64,000 nucleotides of DNA from Ampullimonas aquatilis (lineage in GTDB: Bacteria > Pseudomonadota > Gammaproteobacteria > Burkholderiales > Burkholderiaceae_D), in the NCBI RefSeq assembly GCF_049675895.1, contig NZ_CP183834.1, positions 2,542,001-2,606,000 of the forward strand. Reading direction: 5' to 3'. Within the stretch, counting starts at the first letter, position 1. Each line of letters starts with the position of its first letter. This document shows, in pieces, positions 18,240 through 26,919 of this stretch. Under the pieces are notes generated by a model, which did not search any database, had not been told where the DNA came from, and saw only the letters and a list, made by a program, of their open reading frames with translations. The translations under genes were made by a program, and so were the position numbers.

Positions 18240-19451
18240 TCAAATATAGTCCATGGGATCAACCGCCCACTTTTCCGACGATTCGTGGCTGACCACCCGA
18301 TCCGCACCGGTTTTAGCCAGATCAATCCGAATCACAGGTTCAATATGGCTCAGTTTGCGGGTATCGTAAAACGCCTTCACGGTGGGCATCAGCATATTGC
18401 TGGGATTTTGCTCGACCACGACGGCCAAGCGACCACTTTCCAGCATGACCATACTGCCAACCGGGTAGATACCCAGGCAGCGAATAAAAGCCTGCACCAG
18501 ATTAGGGTCAAAATGAAAACGACTCCATTCCAGCATTTTGCGCAAGGCATCAGTGGGTTCCATGCCCTTGTGATAGCAACGATTGGAGCTGATCGCGTCA
18601 TACACATCGACCACCGCTGAAATCTTGCCCATCATATCGATCTGATCTGCCTTTAAATTATGCGGATAACCGGTACCATCCATGCGCTCATGATGCTGAA
18701 TGCAAATGGTCAGCGGCACTTCGCCCACGCCCGGCGTCTGCAGCAAAATCTGATGACCTTCTTCGGGGTGACGCCGCATGATGGCAAACTCTTCATCGGT
18801 ATATTTACCCGGCTTGTTGAGGATTTCCAGCGGCGTATTCATCTTGCCAATATCGTGCAGCAAGCCACCAATCCCGCCCTGACGAATCTGTTCGTCGGGC
18901 AAACCTAATGAACGACAAAAACTGACCATCAGGGTACAAACACTGACGGAATGCAAAAAGGTGTAATCGTCCTTGTTTTTAATGCCACACAGCGCAATCA
19001 GGGCGCCCTGATTGCGCAGAATGGATTCGGTCATCTGCTCGACCAGCGGTTCGACCTTTTCAATCTGTACCTGCTTGCCGAGTCGCGCATCCTGCATGAC
19101 ATTACGCACGATGGTGTGAGCTTCCTTGTGAATCTTTTTGGCGTTGACCATTTCCTGCGCCAGCGTCAGCTTGATTTCCTTTTTGGGCTCTTCAGTGATG
19201 ATACGAATCAGATCGGATTCGAGTTCTTTTTTGACTTCTTGTGCAGTGGGAGCATTGATGACGTCAAGACCGCGTGTCGGATCGATATAGAGTTCTTTGA
19301 CGCCAGCCTGGATGATTTTATTGATCTGCTCTTCACCCTTCACCGAAAAACGGTTGAAGGCAAAGGGATGGGACATCCAGTCGCAATTCAGATCATGGAC
19401 AAACATGCCCGGTTTGAGCTGTTCAACAGTAATACGTTTGATATCGGCCAT
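18240..19451 (-). CDS. HD-GYP domain protein, probable cyclic-di-GMP phosphodiesterase
   Basis: 403 residues. The N-terminal part (MADIKRITVEQLKPGMFVHDL to about residue 130) matches the DUF3391 domain that often precedes HD-GYP. The HD-GYP core shows HSVSVCTLMVSF, LLHDIGKMNTPLEILNKPGK, RHPEEGHQIL and HHERMDGTGYPHNLKADQI, so the metal ligands and the GYP motif are intact. HD-GYP proteins hydrolyse cyclic di-GMP to pGpG or GMP, and some act on cGAMP. No receiver or sensor domain is visible. Monocistronic by spacing. Confidence 0.92.
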   Translation of the reverse strand: MADIKRITVEQLKPGMFVHDLNCDWMSHPFAFNRFSVKGEEQINKIIQAGVKELYIDPTRGLDVINAPTAQEVKKELESDLIRIITEEPKKEIKLTLAQEMVNAKKIHKEAHTIVRNVMQDARLGKQVQIEKVEPLVEQMTESILRNQGALIALCGIKNKDDYTFLHSVSVCTLMVSFCRSLGLPDEQIRQGGIGGLLHDIGKMNTPLEILNKPGKYTDEEFAIMRRHPEEGHQILLQTPGVGEVPLTICIQHHERMDGTGYPHNLKADQIDMMGKISAVVDVYDAISSNRCYHKGMEPTDALRKMLEWSRFHFDPNLVQAFIRCLGIYPVGSMVMLESGRLAVVVEQNPSNMLMPTVKAFYDTRKLSHIEPVIRIDLAKTGADRVVSHESSEKWAVDPMDYI

Positions 19452-19589
19452 AGTGGATAAAAATCGAGAACATGCCAGGATGGGCTACCTTTCTCATTAC
19501 GGCTTATTTTGATCGAACTGTAAATTTTCATTAAATTGAATAGCGGGACAAAATCACACCATACAGACATTTAAGGTCAATTAATAACA

Positions 19590-20012
19590 TCACCCTAACT
19601 TTGCCCCTATGCGTGCCGCCCGCACAAATTTGAAAGTGCCCGAAGCCGTGGCCAACAACTCACCGCCTTGGTCATGGACACTGGCTTCACAGAAACTCAG
19701 GCTGGTGGCCCGATGCACGACCCGACCAATGGCCAGTAAACGCTCGGCGCGCGCCGGTTGAATAAAACTGGTTTTCATTTCGATGGTAATGCCCGCCGAG
19801 TCTTGTGGCTGCTCGGCAGCCATTTGCGAGCGTCCCGCCAGACTCATCGCCGTATCCAGCAGGGTCATGACCACGCCGCCATGCCCGGCACCCCAGCTAT
19901 TTTGCAACTCGGGTGTTAAGGTCAACGCGAGTTGGCAAGTGCCGGACTGAACATCCAGGACTTCCACACCCAGGGTTTGCAAAAATGGAATGGCAACTAG
20001 CCAGTCTTGCAC
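19590..20012 (-). CDS. PaaI family hotdog-fold thioesterase
   Basis: 140 residues. The conserved core NSWGAGHGGVVMTLLDTAMSLAG matches the PaaI/YbgC hotdog signature (HGG with the catalytic Asp in LLDTA), and the C-terminal strand pair includes GITIEMKTSFIQPA. Family members hydrolyse acyl- or aryl-CoA thioesters. The frame is open far upstream into the Dabb gene, but a GTG at 20012 directly after the Dabb stop, with GAGG seven bases before it, is the credible start. The one-base gap to the Dabb gene implies translational coupling. With the acyl-CoA ligase upstream, the context is CoA-ester metabolism. Confidence 0.88.
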   Translation of the reverse strand: MQDWLVAIPFLQTLGVEVLDVQSGTCQLALTLTPELQNSWGAGHGGVVMTLLDTAMSLAGRSQMAAEQPQDSAGITIEMKTSFIQPARAERLLAIGRVVHRATSLSFCEASVHDQGGELLATASGTFKFVRAARIGAKLG

Positions 20013-20013
20013 G

Positions 20014-20316
20014 CTAAACCTCGTAATCCATGCACTGGCGGTTTTCGCGCACCGCGCCAATAAAGGGCTTGATGGCGACATGCTGGGGATGCTGCTGATA
20101 GGCGTCAAGCGCAGCGGCATCAACAAACTCAGAATACAGAATGATGTCGTAAGTGCACTCCAGTGCAGGCTGGGCAGTAGCCACTTCAAAACGCACAATA
20201 CCTGGCACCACATCGGCACATTGCAACAGCAAATCCTGCATTTTTTGCAGGTTATGGACCTTGTTGGCCCCTTCGGCAAATTCCTTGAGCTGCCACATCA
20301 CAACATGCTTGATCAA
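20014..20316 (-). CDS. Dabb family protein (stress-responsive alpha/beta barrel)
   Basis: 100 residues: MIKHVVMWQLKEFAEGANK, VPGIVRFEVATAQPA, TYDIILYSEFVDAAALDAYQ and HPQHVAIKPFI are the standard Dabb elements, a ferredoxin-like dimer related to small aromatic-acid enzymes. Biochemical role unknown. The start is TTG, unusual, but the ribosome binding site GGAG lies six bases before it and is supplied by the terminal box of the 80-bp element that fills the gap to the acyl-CoA ligase gene. First gene of a pair with the thioesterase. Confidence 0.87.
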   Translation of the reverse strand: MIKHVVMWQLKEFAEGANKVHNLQKMQDLLLQCADVVPGIVRFEVATAQPALECTYDIILYSEFVDAAALDAYQQHPQHVAIKPFIGAVRENRQCMDYEV

Positions 20317-20319
20317 AAT

Positions 20320-20399
20320 ATACTCCTATAGTGTATAAAAAATAGCCCAATATGTAAGCACTTAAGGAGGTTATTTTAATCCATACTCCTGGAAAATCA
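20320..20399 (-). repeat. 80-bp interspersed element, copy B
   Basis: Minus strand: starts TGATTTTCCAGGAGTAT, core CTTAAGTGC with GC at 41-42, terminal box ATAC-N9-GTAT (ATACACTATAGGAGTAT). It occupies nearly the whole space between the acyl-CoA ligase stop (20404) and the Dabb start (20316) and provides the Dabb ribosome binding site. Confidence 0.85.
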
Positions 20400-20403
20400 T
20401 CAT

Positions 20404-22098
20404 TTAGACCGCCGTTTTGGCAAGCAACACCGATTCATATTGTTTGCGCAATGCCATCTTGAGCAGTTTGCCAGTGGCGGTGTGCGGCAGGGAGTCGACA
20501 AAAATCACGGCATCGGGCAACCACCAGCGGGCAATCTTGCCCTCGTAAAAGGCCAGCAACTCGGCTTCGGTCACGACTACACCTGGTTTTTTGACGACCA
20601 GCAACACCGGCCGCTCATTCCATTTTTCATGGCTGCAGCCAATCACAGCCGCCTCTTGCACGGCCGGATGACCCATCGCCAGATTTTCCAGCGTGATTGA
20701 GCTGATCCACTCGCCACCTGATTTGATCACATCTTTGCTGCGATCGGTAATGCGCATATAACCATCGGCATCAATGGTGGCCACATCGCCGGTGGCAAAC
20801 CAGAGTCGGCCGGCCTGATCACGCTGAAAGGCACTTTGGTCATCCAGACCAAAATAGCCCGAGGCCACCCAATGTCCGCGCACCAGCAGATTGCCATAGC
20901 TGGTGCCATCCCAGATCACATCCAGACCATCGTCGTTGACGATTTTCATGTCGATACCATAAATACCATGACCCTGGCTTTCCAGCTGGCGCTGCTGGAC
21001 TTCGGCACTCAGCGAAAGATGCTTGAATTGGAGTTTGCATAAAGTACCCAAGGGTGACATTTCGGTCATGCCCCAGGCATGAATCACTTCGACCCCCAAG
21101 TCTTGCAAGGCAGCAATCATCGACGGCGGACAGGCAGCACCACCCACCACGGTGCGACGAAAACTGCGAAAGGAGAGACCGTTTTCCTGCACATGCTTGA
21201 GCAGACCCAGCCAGATGGTAGGGACACCGGCCGAAAAACTCACCTGCTCAGCCTCCATCAATTCAAACAAGGATTTGCCATCCAGCACCGGACCCGGCAT
21301 CACCAGCTTGCAGCCAGTCAGCACACCGCCGTACGGAATGCCCCAGGCATTGACGTGAAACATCGGCACCACCGGCATCACGCACTCGCTGGCCGACAAA
21401 CTCATGGCATCGGGCAAGGACATCGCATACGCATGCAATACGGTGGAGCGATGGCTGTACAGCACACCCTTGGGATTGCCGGTAGTGCCCGAGGTATAGC
21501 ACAGCGAAGACGCCGTATTTTCATCGAATTCGGGCCACACATACGCTGGATTGCCCGAGTCAATCAGCACTTCATAACAGAGCAATGGCCCCACTTTGGC
21601 AGCTTGCGGCATGTGCGCAATATCCGTCATCAGCACCCAACCCTTGACCTTGGGACAACGCGCCGCAATTGACTCCACCAAGGGTAAAAAAGTCAGATCA
21701 AAAAATACATAGTGATCTTCGGCATGATGGATGATGAACGCTATCTGATCGGCAAACAGGCGCGGGTTGATGGTGTGACAGATCGCGCCCATGCCTGACA
21801 CGCCGTAATACAGTTCCATATGCCGATAGCCATTCCAGGCGAGCGTGCCAATCCGGTCACCCTGCTGCACACCGAGCTGCGTCAGTGCATCGGCCAGCCG
21901 TTTGCTGCGTTCATGGCATTGCGCATAAGTGGTTCGATGAATATCCCCTTCGCAGCGGCGCGAGACAATCTCGTTATCACCATAATGGCGGGCGGCCTGC
22001 TCCAGCAACGTTGAAATCAGCAGGGGCATCTGCATCATCTGCCCCATCAATGGCGAGCGGACAGTAGGCGGGGTGCTGCGGGCGAGTGTGCTATTCAT
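20404..22098 (-). CDS. AMP-dependent acyl-CoA synthetase (fatty-acid/DmdB-like CoA ligase)
   Basis: 564 residues of the adenylate-forming superfamily: P-loop-like SSLCYTSGTTGNPKGVLYSH, A5 motif HAWGMTEMSPLG, A7 WFATGDVATID, A8 DRSKDVIKSGGEWISS and A10 PHTATGKLLKMALRK. It activates a carboxylic acid to an acyl-AMP and then an acyl-CoA. The N-terminus (LMGQMMQMPLLISTLLEQAA) resembles medium/long-chain ligases and the DmdB methylthiopropionate-CoA ligase group; the substrate cannot be fixed from sequence. Upstream of, and codirectional with, the Dabb and thioesterase genes. A standalone fatty-acid catabolic function is likely. Confidence 0.92.
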   Translation of the reverse strand: MNSTLARSTPPTVRSPLMGQMMQMPLLISTLLEQAARHYGDNEIVSRRCEGDIHRTTYAQCHERSKRLADALTQLGVQQGDRIGTLAWNGYRHMELYYGVSGMGAICHTINPRLFADQIAFIIHHAEDHYVFFDLTFLPLVESIAARCPKVKGWVLMTDIAHMPQAAKVGPLLCYEVLIDSGNPAYVWPEFDENTASSLCYTSGTTGNPKGVLYSHRSTVLHAYAMSLPDAMSLSASECVMPVVPMFHVNAWGIPYGGVLTGCKLVMPGPVLDGKSLFELMEAEQVSFSAGVPTIWLGLLKHVQENGLSFRSFRRTVVGGAACPPSMIAALQDLGVEVIHAWGMTEMSPLGTLCKLQFKHLSLSAEVQQRQLESQGHGIYGIDMKIVNDDGLDVIWDGTSYGNLLVRGHWVASGYFGLDDQSAFQRDQAGRLWFATGDVATIDADGYMRITDRSKDVIKSGGEWISSITLENLAMGHPAVQEAAVIGCSHEKWNERPVLLVVKKPGVVVTEAELLAFYEGKIARWWLPDAVIFVDSLPHTATGKLLKMALRKQYESVLLAKTAV

Positions 22099-22331
22099 AT
22101 TGTCTCCATCGATCTATACTGATCTTGTTATGCCGGACGATTAAAAAATCGCGCAGTTATTCATTTTGACCATGTCTCCAGCGCTGTCAATCCAGACAGT
22201 TACCAAGCTGCCAGGTTCATTCTGATACGCAAAACCCCACCGCTTGGATGCATTTGACGCATCATTTGGCGCATAACAGGAACTTATCTTGCTGCCAGCC
22301 TACAATCGAGAAAAATCCTGTAGGAATTGTG

Positions 22332-23864
22332 ATGAATCATCCGCACCCCGAATTCAGCCTGTCTACCAATGCAGCAACAGTGCAGCATACCCTTGACACC
22401 CTGCCCTTTACGCATCATTTTGCCGACCTGGGCAGCGCCTTTTATACCCAGGTGCAGCCCGAACCACTGCCCGCCCCTTACACCGTGGGCTATAGTGCCG
22501 AAGTCGCCGCCATGCTGGGCTTGACAGCCAGTGAGCTGGATTCACCCGCCTTTGCCGAAACCTTCATCGGCAACCAACTCACCCCACACATGCAGCCACT
22601 TGCTGCCGTGTATTCGGGGCATCAATTTGGCATGTGGGCAGGACAATTGGGCGATGGTCGGGCGCTATTGTTGGGTGCGGCGCATCCTGCTCAGCATCTG
22701 CCGCCACTGGAAATCCAGCTCAAAGGCGCTGGTGCCACACCTTACTCACGCATGGGGGATGGCCGCGCCGTGTTGCGCTCCAGTATCAGGGAGTTTTTAT
22801 GTTCCGAAGCCATGGCCGGACTGGGCATTCCCACCACCCGGGCGCTTTCAGTGATCGGCTCGGATGCGTCAATTCGCCGTGAAACCATCGAAACCGCTGC
22901 CGTGGTCGCCCGCGTGGCCCCCAGCTTTGTGCGCTTTGGCTCGTTTGAGCATTGTTACTACGGCAAAAAATACGACAATCTGCGTGCCCTGGCCGATTAC
23001 ATCATCGCCCGCTTTTATCCGCAATGTCTGACCACACCGCAACCCTATTTGGCCATGCTGCAGGAAGTGGGTCTGCGTACTGCACACCTCATGGCGCAAT
23101 GGCAGGCGGTGGGCTTTTGTCATGGCGTGATGAACACCGACAACATGTCCATCCTCGGCCTCACCCTCGACTATGGCCCCTTTGGTTTCATGGAAGCCTA
23201 CAACTCGGAACACATCTGCAACCACAGCGATGAATTTGGCCGTTATGCCTACAATATGCAGCCCATGATCGGTCAATGGAACCTCAAATGTCTCGGCCAG
23301 ACTTTTGTACCGCTGATCGAAGACGCCGAGACCATCAAGGACGTGCTGAACAGTTACAAAGACCAGTTTGAAGCCGAGTACCTGCGCCTGTTCCGTGCCA
23401 AACTGGGTATCACCGCCCAAGGCAGCAATGACGCGCAAGACAACGAATTCATCAAACAAACGCTGCGCTTCATGCAGGCAAATTCAGCCGACTTTACCCA
23501 GTTTTTCCGCAAGCTCGGCGACTTTGATTACACCAGCCCCGCCCCGCAAACCCAACGTGACGACTTCATCGACCGCGCCGCCTTTGATGCCTGGGCCGAG
23601 GCCTATCGCACCCGCCTGCAAAACGAAAGTGTCGAACATCACACCCAGCGCCGTACTGCCATGAACGCCGTCAACCCCAAATACGTACTGCGCAACTACC
23701 TCGCCGAAGTCGCGATACGGCAGGCCAAACAAAAAGACTTTTCCGAAGTCGCCAAACTGCTTGAAATCCTGCGCCATCCCTTTGATGAGCAACCCGAAAA
23801 CAATGCCTACGCCGCCCTCCCGCCCGACTGGGCCGGCAGCCTGGAAGTGAGCTGCTCGTCTTGA
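22332..23864 (+). CDS. selO: Protein adenylyltransferase SelO (YdiU)
   Basis: 510 residues of the SelO pseudokinase family, which transfers AMP to Ser/Thr/Tyr of client proteins in redox stress. Seen: SGHQFGMWAGQLGDGRALLL, LKGAGATPYSRMGDGRAVLRSSIREFLCSEAM, and HGVMNTDNMSILGLTLDYGPFGF with the active-site Asn/Asp. The protein ends EVSCSS; the Cys sits where eukaryotic SelO carries selenocysteine, as usual in bacteria. The frame is open 28 codons upstream, but MNHPHPEF with AGGA six bases before it is the better start. Composition is more GC-rich toward the 3' end. Monocistronic. Confidence 0.94.
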   Translation: MNHPHPEFSLSTNAATVQHTLDTLPFTHHFADLGSAFYTQVQPEPLPAPYTVGYSAEVAAMLGLTASELDSPAFAETFIGNQLTPHMQPLAAVYSGHQFGMWAGQLGDGRALLLGAAHPAQHLPPLEIQLKGAGATPYSRMGDGRAVLRSSIREFLCSEAMAGLGIPTTRALSVIGSDASIRRETIETAAVVARVAPSFVRFGSFEHCYYGKKYDNLRALADYIIARFYPQCLTTPQPYLAMLQEVGLRTAHLMAQWQAVGFCHGVMNTDNMSILGLTLDYGPFGFMEAYNSEHICNHSDEFGRYAYNMQPMIGQWNLKCLGQTFVPLIEDAETIKDVLNSYKDQFEAEYLRLFRAKLGITAQGSNDAQDNEFIKQTLRFMQANSADFTQFFRKLGDFDYTSPAPQTQRDDFIDRAAFDAWAEAYRTRLQNESVEHHTQRRTAMNAVNPKYVLRNYLAEVAIRQAKQKDFSEVAKLLEILRHPFDEQPENNAYAALPPDWAGSLEVSCSS

Positions 23865-23867
23865 AGA

Positions 23868-23912
23868 AAATTAATTAGAATTAATTAGGGTCAGAGTCAA
23901 ATTAATTTTAAA
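23868..23912. repeat. Possible remnant of a RAYT/IS200-type repeat
   Basis: AATTAATTAGGGTCAGAGTC followed by AAATTAATTTT, directly after selO. I associate the GGGTCAGAGTC motif flanked by AATTAATT with the ends of REP-associated tyrosine transposase units; no transposase is present here. Confidence 0.4.
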
Positions 23913-24188
23913 ATGGCAGACACGTTCAGTACCGAATCACCTGATTACGTTGTCAATAAGCAACCTTGCAAAAAGGTCCATGGCAACAGCAATCACTTAT
24001 TGAGTCTTTTTAATCAGTTCAAAGATCTTCAAGCCATTTCAGCAAATCCCGAACATCACACACTCAAATCACCAGACAATGGTAAAACCATCTTGTGCCG
24101 GTATCGGCGCTGCGATTCAAACTCATGCAACAAGCAATTTTTATCGAGCCAGAACATTGCCATTTTGAATGCTCATGCCCATCATTAA
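23913..24188 (+). CDS. Doubtful small open frame, possible transposon debris
   Basis: 91 codons without a recognisable ribosome binding site and with no membrane or signal features. A Cys cluster (ILCRYRRCDSNSCNKQF) near residue 62 looks like a degenerate zinc knuckle, but the rest is unlike any family I know. It follows a RAYT-like repeat scrap and overlaps the start of the PACE gene. It may be leftover mobile DNA rather than a gene. If it is not real, the 310 bases between selO and the PACE gene hold only this frame and the repeat scrap. Confidence 0.25.
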   Translation: MADTFSTESPDYVVNKQPCKKVHGNSNHLLSLFNQFKDLQAISANPEHHTLKSPDNGKTILCRYRRCDSNSCNKQFLSSQNIAILNAHAHH

Positions 24189-24618
24189 ACACAATCTGTC
24201 ATCGCGTGCCCGACGCGTTTTGCAAGCCATACTTTACGAAGGTTTAGCCATTTCAGCCGTGGTACCCGCAGTGGCTTATTTGTTTGATCATCCGCTTGAC
24301 TCGACCATCGTGCTGTCGGTGATCATGTCCACCATTGCCTTGATCTGGAATTACATTTTCAATGCGCTCTTTGAACGCTGGGAGTCCAGGCAAGTCAGCA
24401 AAGATCGCACATTGACCCGCCGCTTGACGCATGGCATTGGCTTTGAAGGCGGTCTGGCACTGATCCTCATCCCGTTCATGGCGGTTTGGCTCAAGGTATC
24501 GCTCTTGGATGCCCTGGTAGCCGACCTTGCCATCGTCGCCTTCTTTTTTGTCTATACGATGAGTTTCACCTGGGCTTTTGACAAGGTCTTTGGATTGCCG
24601 GAGTCGGTGAGTCAGTGA
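24175..24618 (+). CDS. PACE family multidrug/biocide efflux protein
   Basis: 147 residues with four membrane segments in two tandem bacterial-transmembrane-pair halves. RRVLQAILYEGLAISAVVPA opens the first half, with the membrane-embedded Glu essential in AceI, and RLTHGIGFEGGLALILIPF opens the second; WNYIFNALFERWE is the conserved link. Homologues such as AceI export chlorhexidine and short-chain diamines by proton antiport. Start ATG 24175; an in-frame ATG lies two codons earlier. No regulator gene is adjacent (AceR-like LysR regulators are often neighbours). Confidence 0.9.
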   Translation: MPIIKHNLSSRARRVLQAILYEGLAISAVVPAVAYLFDHPLDSTIVLSVIMSTIALIWNYIFNALFERWESRQVSKDRTLTRRLTHGIGFEGGLALILIPFMAVWLKVSLLDALVADLAIVAFFFVYTMSFTWAFDKVFGLPESVSQ

Positions 24619-24740
24619 AAAATAACGGATGCTGAGAGCGATACCGCTTTTGCAAGGGCAGTTATATCGATTTGCAAAGCAGACATCTGATCAATGAGTG
24701 GATGCGAACGCGCTGTAATCAGCTCCAACATTGCCACATT

Positions 24741-25097
24741 TCACCCCTCGGTAAACGCAAACAAGTCCGGCTCGTTGGTGCGATATATTCGCAGCCAGGT
24801 CAGGGTTGCAGGAATCAGCGCGCGGGAGGCAAACCAGAGTGCGGTGCCTTCGGCTTCGGGGCCTTGATCGAGTTGGCGGGCAAGTACGCCCCAGCCTTCC
24901 CAGTCGAGCTCGGGCAAGCGGGTACGGGTGGCTTCGGGCAAGCTGTTGATGGCTTTGGCCATGGCCGCAGTGAGGCGCCGCACTTCCTGACGTGTCAGGC
25001 GCGAGCGCAGGAATTCGTCTTCTTCAATGGTTTCGGTGAGCGTAAGTACACCCATGCCGGATTCTTCGATGATATTGAGTAATGCGCTGTTTAACAT
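24741..25097 (-). CDS. Conserved-looking protein of unknown function
   Basis: 118 residues from MLNSALLNIIEESGMGVL; GGAGG six bases before this ATG decides the start over a GTG four codons upstream. Acidic, soluble, no signal or membrane segment. Features: a helical segment RLTRQEVRRLTAAMAKAINS, a Trp-rich middle (ELDWEGWGVLARQL) and ALWFASRALIPATLTWLRIY. No motif I can tie to a function. Upstream of it (25098-25397) about 300 bases carry no convincing gene or signal. Confidence 0.7.
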   Translation of the reverse strand: MLNSALLNIIEESGMGVLTLTETIEEDEFLRSRLTRQEVRRLTAAMAKAINSLPEATRTRLPELDWEGWGVLARQLDQGPEAEGTALWFASRALIPATLTWLRIYRTNEPDLFAFTEG

Positions 25098-25397
25098 GAT
25101 GACCTCCACGCGGCATCATGCAAGGACTCTGCCTGCCATCATTTGCCGCGCTCGACCAATTTGCTCAAGTGAACAGGTGCCATTTGCCTGGTTCTCAAGC
25201 CATCGCATCCATTACAGCCGAGCCATGCCATTGAGTAGCTTGTCATCGTTATTTGTCCTGTTTGTGAGCTTTGTTGTTCATACCGATTTACCGATCGGAA
25301 TCAAAATCAGGCCAATCATCATGCCAGCGACCGGTCGCCAGTCTATCGGCGATTTATTGGCGACTTTATTGGTCAACCTATATCGGCCTGTTTGAGG

Positions 25398-26408
25398 CTA
25401 TTCGTCAGTCAAGCTTCTGGCAACATCTGCTGCAGCCATTGCCGAGATTGACATCTCGCTCTGCGCCCGTTGGGTCTGCATGACCTGATGCGCAAAACAC
25501 AAATCAGCCCAGCTTTTGGCCTTGTCGGGCAGGTTGCGCAATAAGTAAGCGGGATGATAGGTGACGATGACGGGCACGGGTCGCCCCGGATTCATCGGTT
25601 CGACAAGACCACGATCACCGTAGGAAAGTGGTTGGACATAGGTTTGATGCACCTTGCCACGCAAAGCGGAGATGGGTTCGCTGGTCTTGAGCACGGCCTG
25701 AGCAGCAAAGCGGCCCAGCAAAATGATGACCTTGGGCTGTACCAGTGCAATCTGGCGCAACAGGTAACGCTCGCAGGCAGCCACCTCGTCCGGTTCGGGA
25801 TTGCGGTTCCCGGGCGGGCGACACTTGAGCACATTGGCAATAAAAACGCTGTCTTCGGTGCGCCCGTCGCGTGACAGACGAATCGCGCGCAGCATATTGT
25901 CGAGCAAGCGTCCGGCCTGCCCCACAAAAGGTTCACCACGCGCATCCTCTTCGGCACCGGGCGCTTCACCAATCAACATCCAGTCGGCATGGTGATAGCC
26001 CACGCCCGGCACCGCCTGCTTGCGGGTGCGATGCAGACCACAGGCGGTACAGCCATGAATCTGGGCGTGCAGGCGCAGCCACATGGTGCGCATATCGTAG
26101 CGGCTGCCCGCTACGGGCAGTGGTTCTACCAGTTCAATGCTGGGGTCGACCGGAAACGAGGGATCAATATACACTCCCTCACTATTTTCGGAGCCCTTTG
26201 AAAAACGCTCTGCTGTACCGTAATTAAAGGTTGATGACTGGGGAGTATCATTATTTTCAACAAAATTCTGACGATTTTCGGCCAGTGCCGATGCCGCATC
26301 CAGCTCATTATTTTGCTCACGCAAACGCCACATCGGCCCCAAACCGAGATCTGTCCAAGTTTGGCTGGAACAGCCACGTGGCAAATTGGTTTTACTTGAA
26401 TCATCCAT
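25398..26408 (-). CDS. Uracil-DNA glycosylase, family 4 type with [4Fe-4S] cluster
   Basis: 336 residues. The C-terminal 210 form a family 4 glycosylase: IHGCTACGLHRTR (two cluster Cys), the catalytic-loop motif GEAPGAEEDARGEPFVGQAG, LKCRPPGNRNPEPDEVAACERYL (two more cluster Cys) and the substrate-loop VTYHPAYLLRN. It removes uracil from DNA. The first 115 residues are a poorly conserved, probably disordered extension; residues about 53-80 are encoded by a degenerate copy of the 80-bp repeat. The ATG at 26408 overlaps the rimI stop by eight bases, so this is the third gene of tsaB-rimI-udg. Confidence 0.92.
   Translation of the reverse strand: MDDSSKTNLPRGCSSQTWTDLGLGPMWRLREQNNELDAASALAENRQNFVENNDTPQSSTFNYGTAERFSKGSENSEGVYIDPSFPVDPSIELVEPLPVAGSRYDMRTMWLRLHAQIHGCTACGLHRTRKQAVPGVGYHHADWMLIGEAPGAEEDARGEPFVGQAGRLLDNMLRAIRLSRDGRTEDSVFIANVLKCRPPGNRNPEPDEVAACERYLLRQIALVQPKVIILLGRFAAQAVLKTSEPISALRGKVHQTYVQPLSYGDRGLVEPMNPGRPVPVIVTYHPAYLLRNLPDKAKSWADLCFAHQVMQTQRAQSEMSISAMAAADVARSLTDE
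26169..26248 (-). repeat. 80-bp interspersed element, degenerate copy U inside udg
   Basis: Minus strand: starts ATACTCCCCAGTCATCA, has GCGTTTTT beginning exactly at position 41 as in copy A, and ends ATAG-N9-GTAT at position 80. The interior differs much more than the intergenic copies, but the end motifs, core and length coincide. Confidence 0.5.
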
Positions 26409-26919
26409 GAGTGGTACCACTCAGGTTGGAGTCAGCCTGTGGAAAAATCCAGTGGCGCATCACACACGCATCTTCGCGCTTGCCCTTGGCGGCCGGATAA
26501 TAATGTTTACGAATGCCCAACTCCTGAAAATCAAAACGGCGGTACAGACGCAGCGCAGCCAGATTGGAGGGCCGCACCTCCAGCAGCACACTGGCCACCG
26601 GAATGGCCTTGGCCTCATCCAGTACTTTTTGCAGCAGGCGCGCACCCAGCCCCTGGCTTTGCCACTCACGACGAATACTCAGATTGAGCAGATGCACTTC
26701 ATCAACGACTTGCATAAACACCGCATAACCCACCAGCTGCCCCAGACTTGAAACCATGACCCAAAGGCTATAACCTTCCTTGAGTGAATCGGCAAAATTA
26801 CCCGCCGTCCACGGAAATTCATAATTGACTTCTTCAATCGCCATGACCTGATGCATATCTTCCGGCGCCAATGGCCGAAAGAAATAATGCAGATCACCTG
26901 GCTTGAGTACGGCCACCAT
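26401..26919 (-). CDS. rimI: Ribosomal protein bS18 alanine N-acetyltransferase RimI
   Basis: 172-residue GNAT-fold enzyme: DMHQVMAIEEVNYEFPWTAGNF (the RimI-specific E..FPW), LLNLSIRREWQSQGLGARLL with the acetyl-CoA pyrophosphate loop, LEVRPSNLAALRLYRRFDF and the catalytic-Tyr region GIRKHYYPA. It acetylates the N-terminus of ribosomal protein S18. Immediately downstream of tsaB (stop and start codons abut) and overlapping udg, a widespread arrangement of the tsaB-rimI pair. About 20 residues longer than the E. coli enzyme at the ends. Confidence 0.94.
   Translation of the reverse strand: MVAVLKPGDLHYFFRPLAPEDMHQVMAIEEVNYEFPWTAGNFADSLKEGYSLWVMVSSLGQLVGYAVFMQVVDEVHLLNLSIRREWQSQGLGARLLQKVLDEAKAIPVASVLLEVRPSNLAALRLYRRFDFQELGIRKHYYPAAKGKREDACVMRHWIFPQADSNLSGTTHG

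Noticed and set aside
22869..23459. 196-codon open frame antisense to selO
   Set aside because: Lies fully inside the well-supported SelO gene; no family resemblance or ribosome binding site. A shadow of GC-rich codon use.
25216..25395. Open frame (MPLSSLSSLFVLFVSFVV...) in the gap before the udg 3' end
   Set aside because: No Shine-Dalgarno, no family, composition of non-coding DNA; the 25098-25397 stretch is left without a gene.
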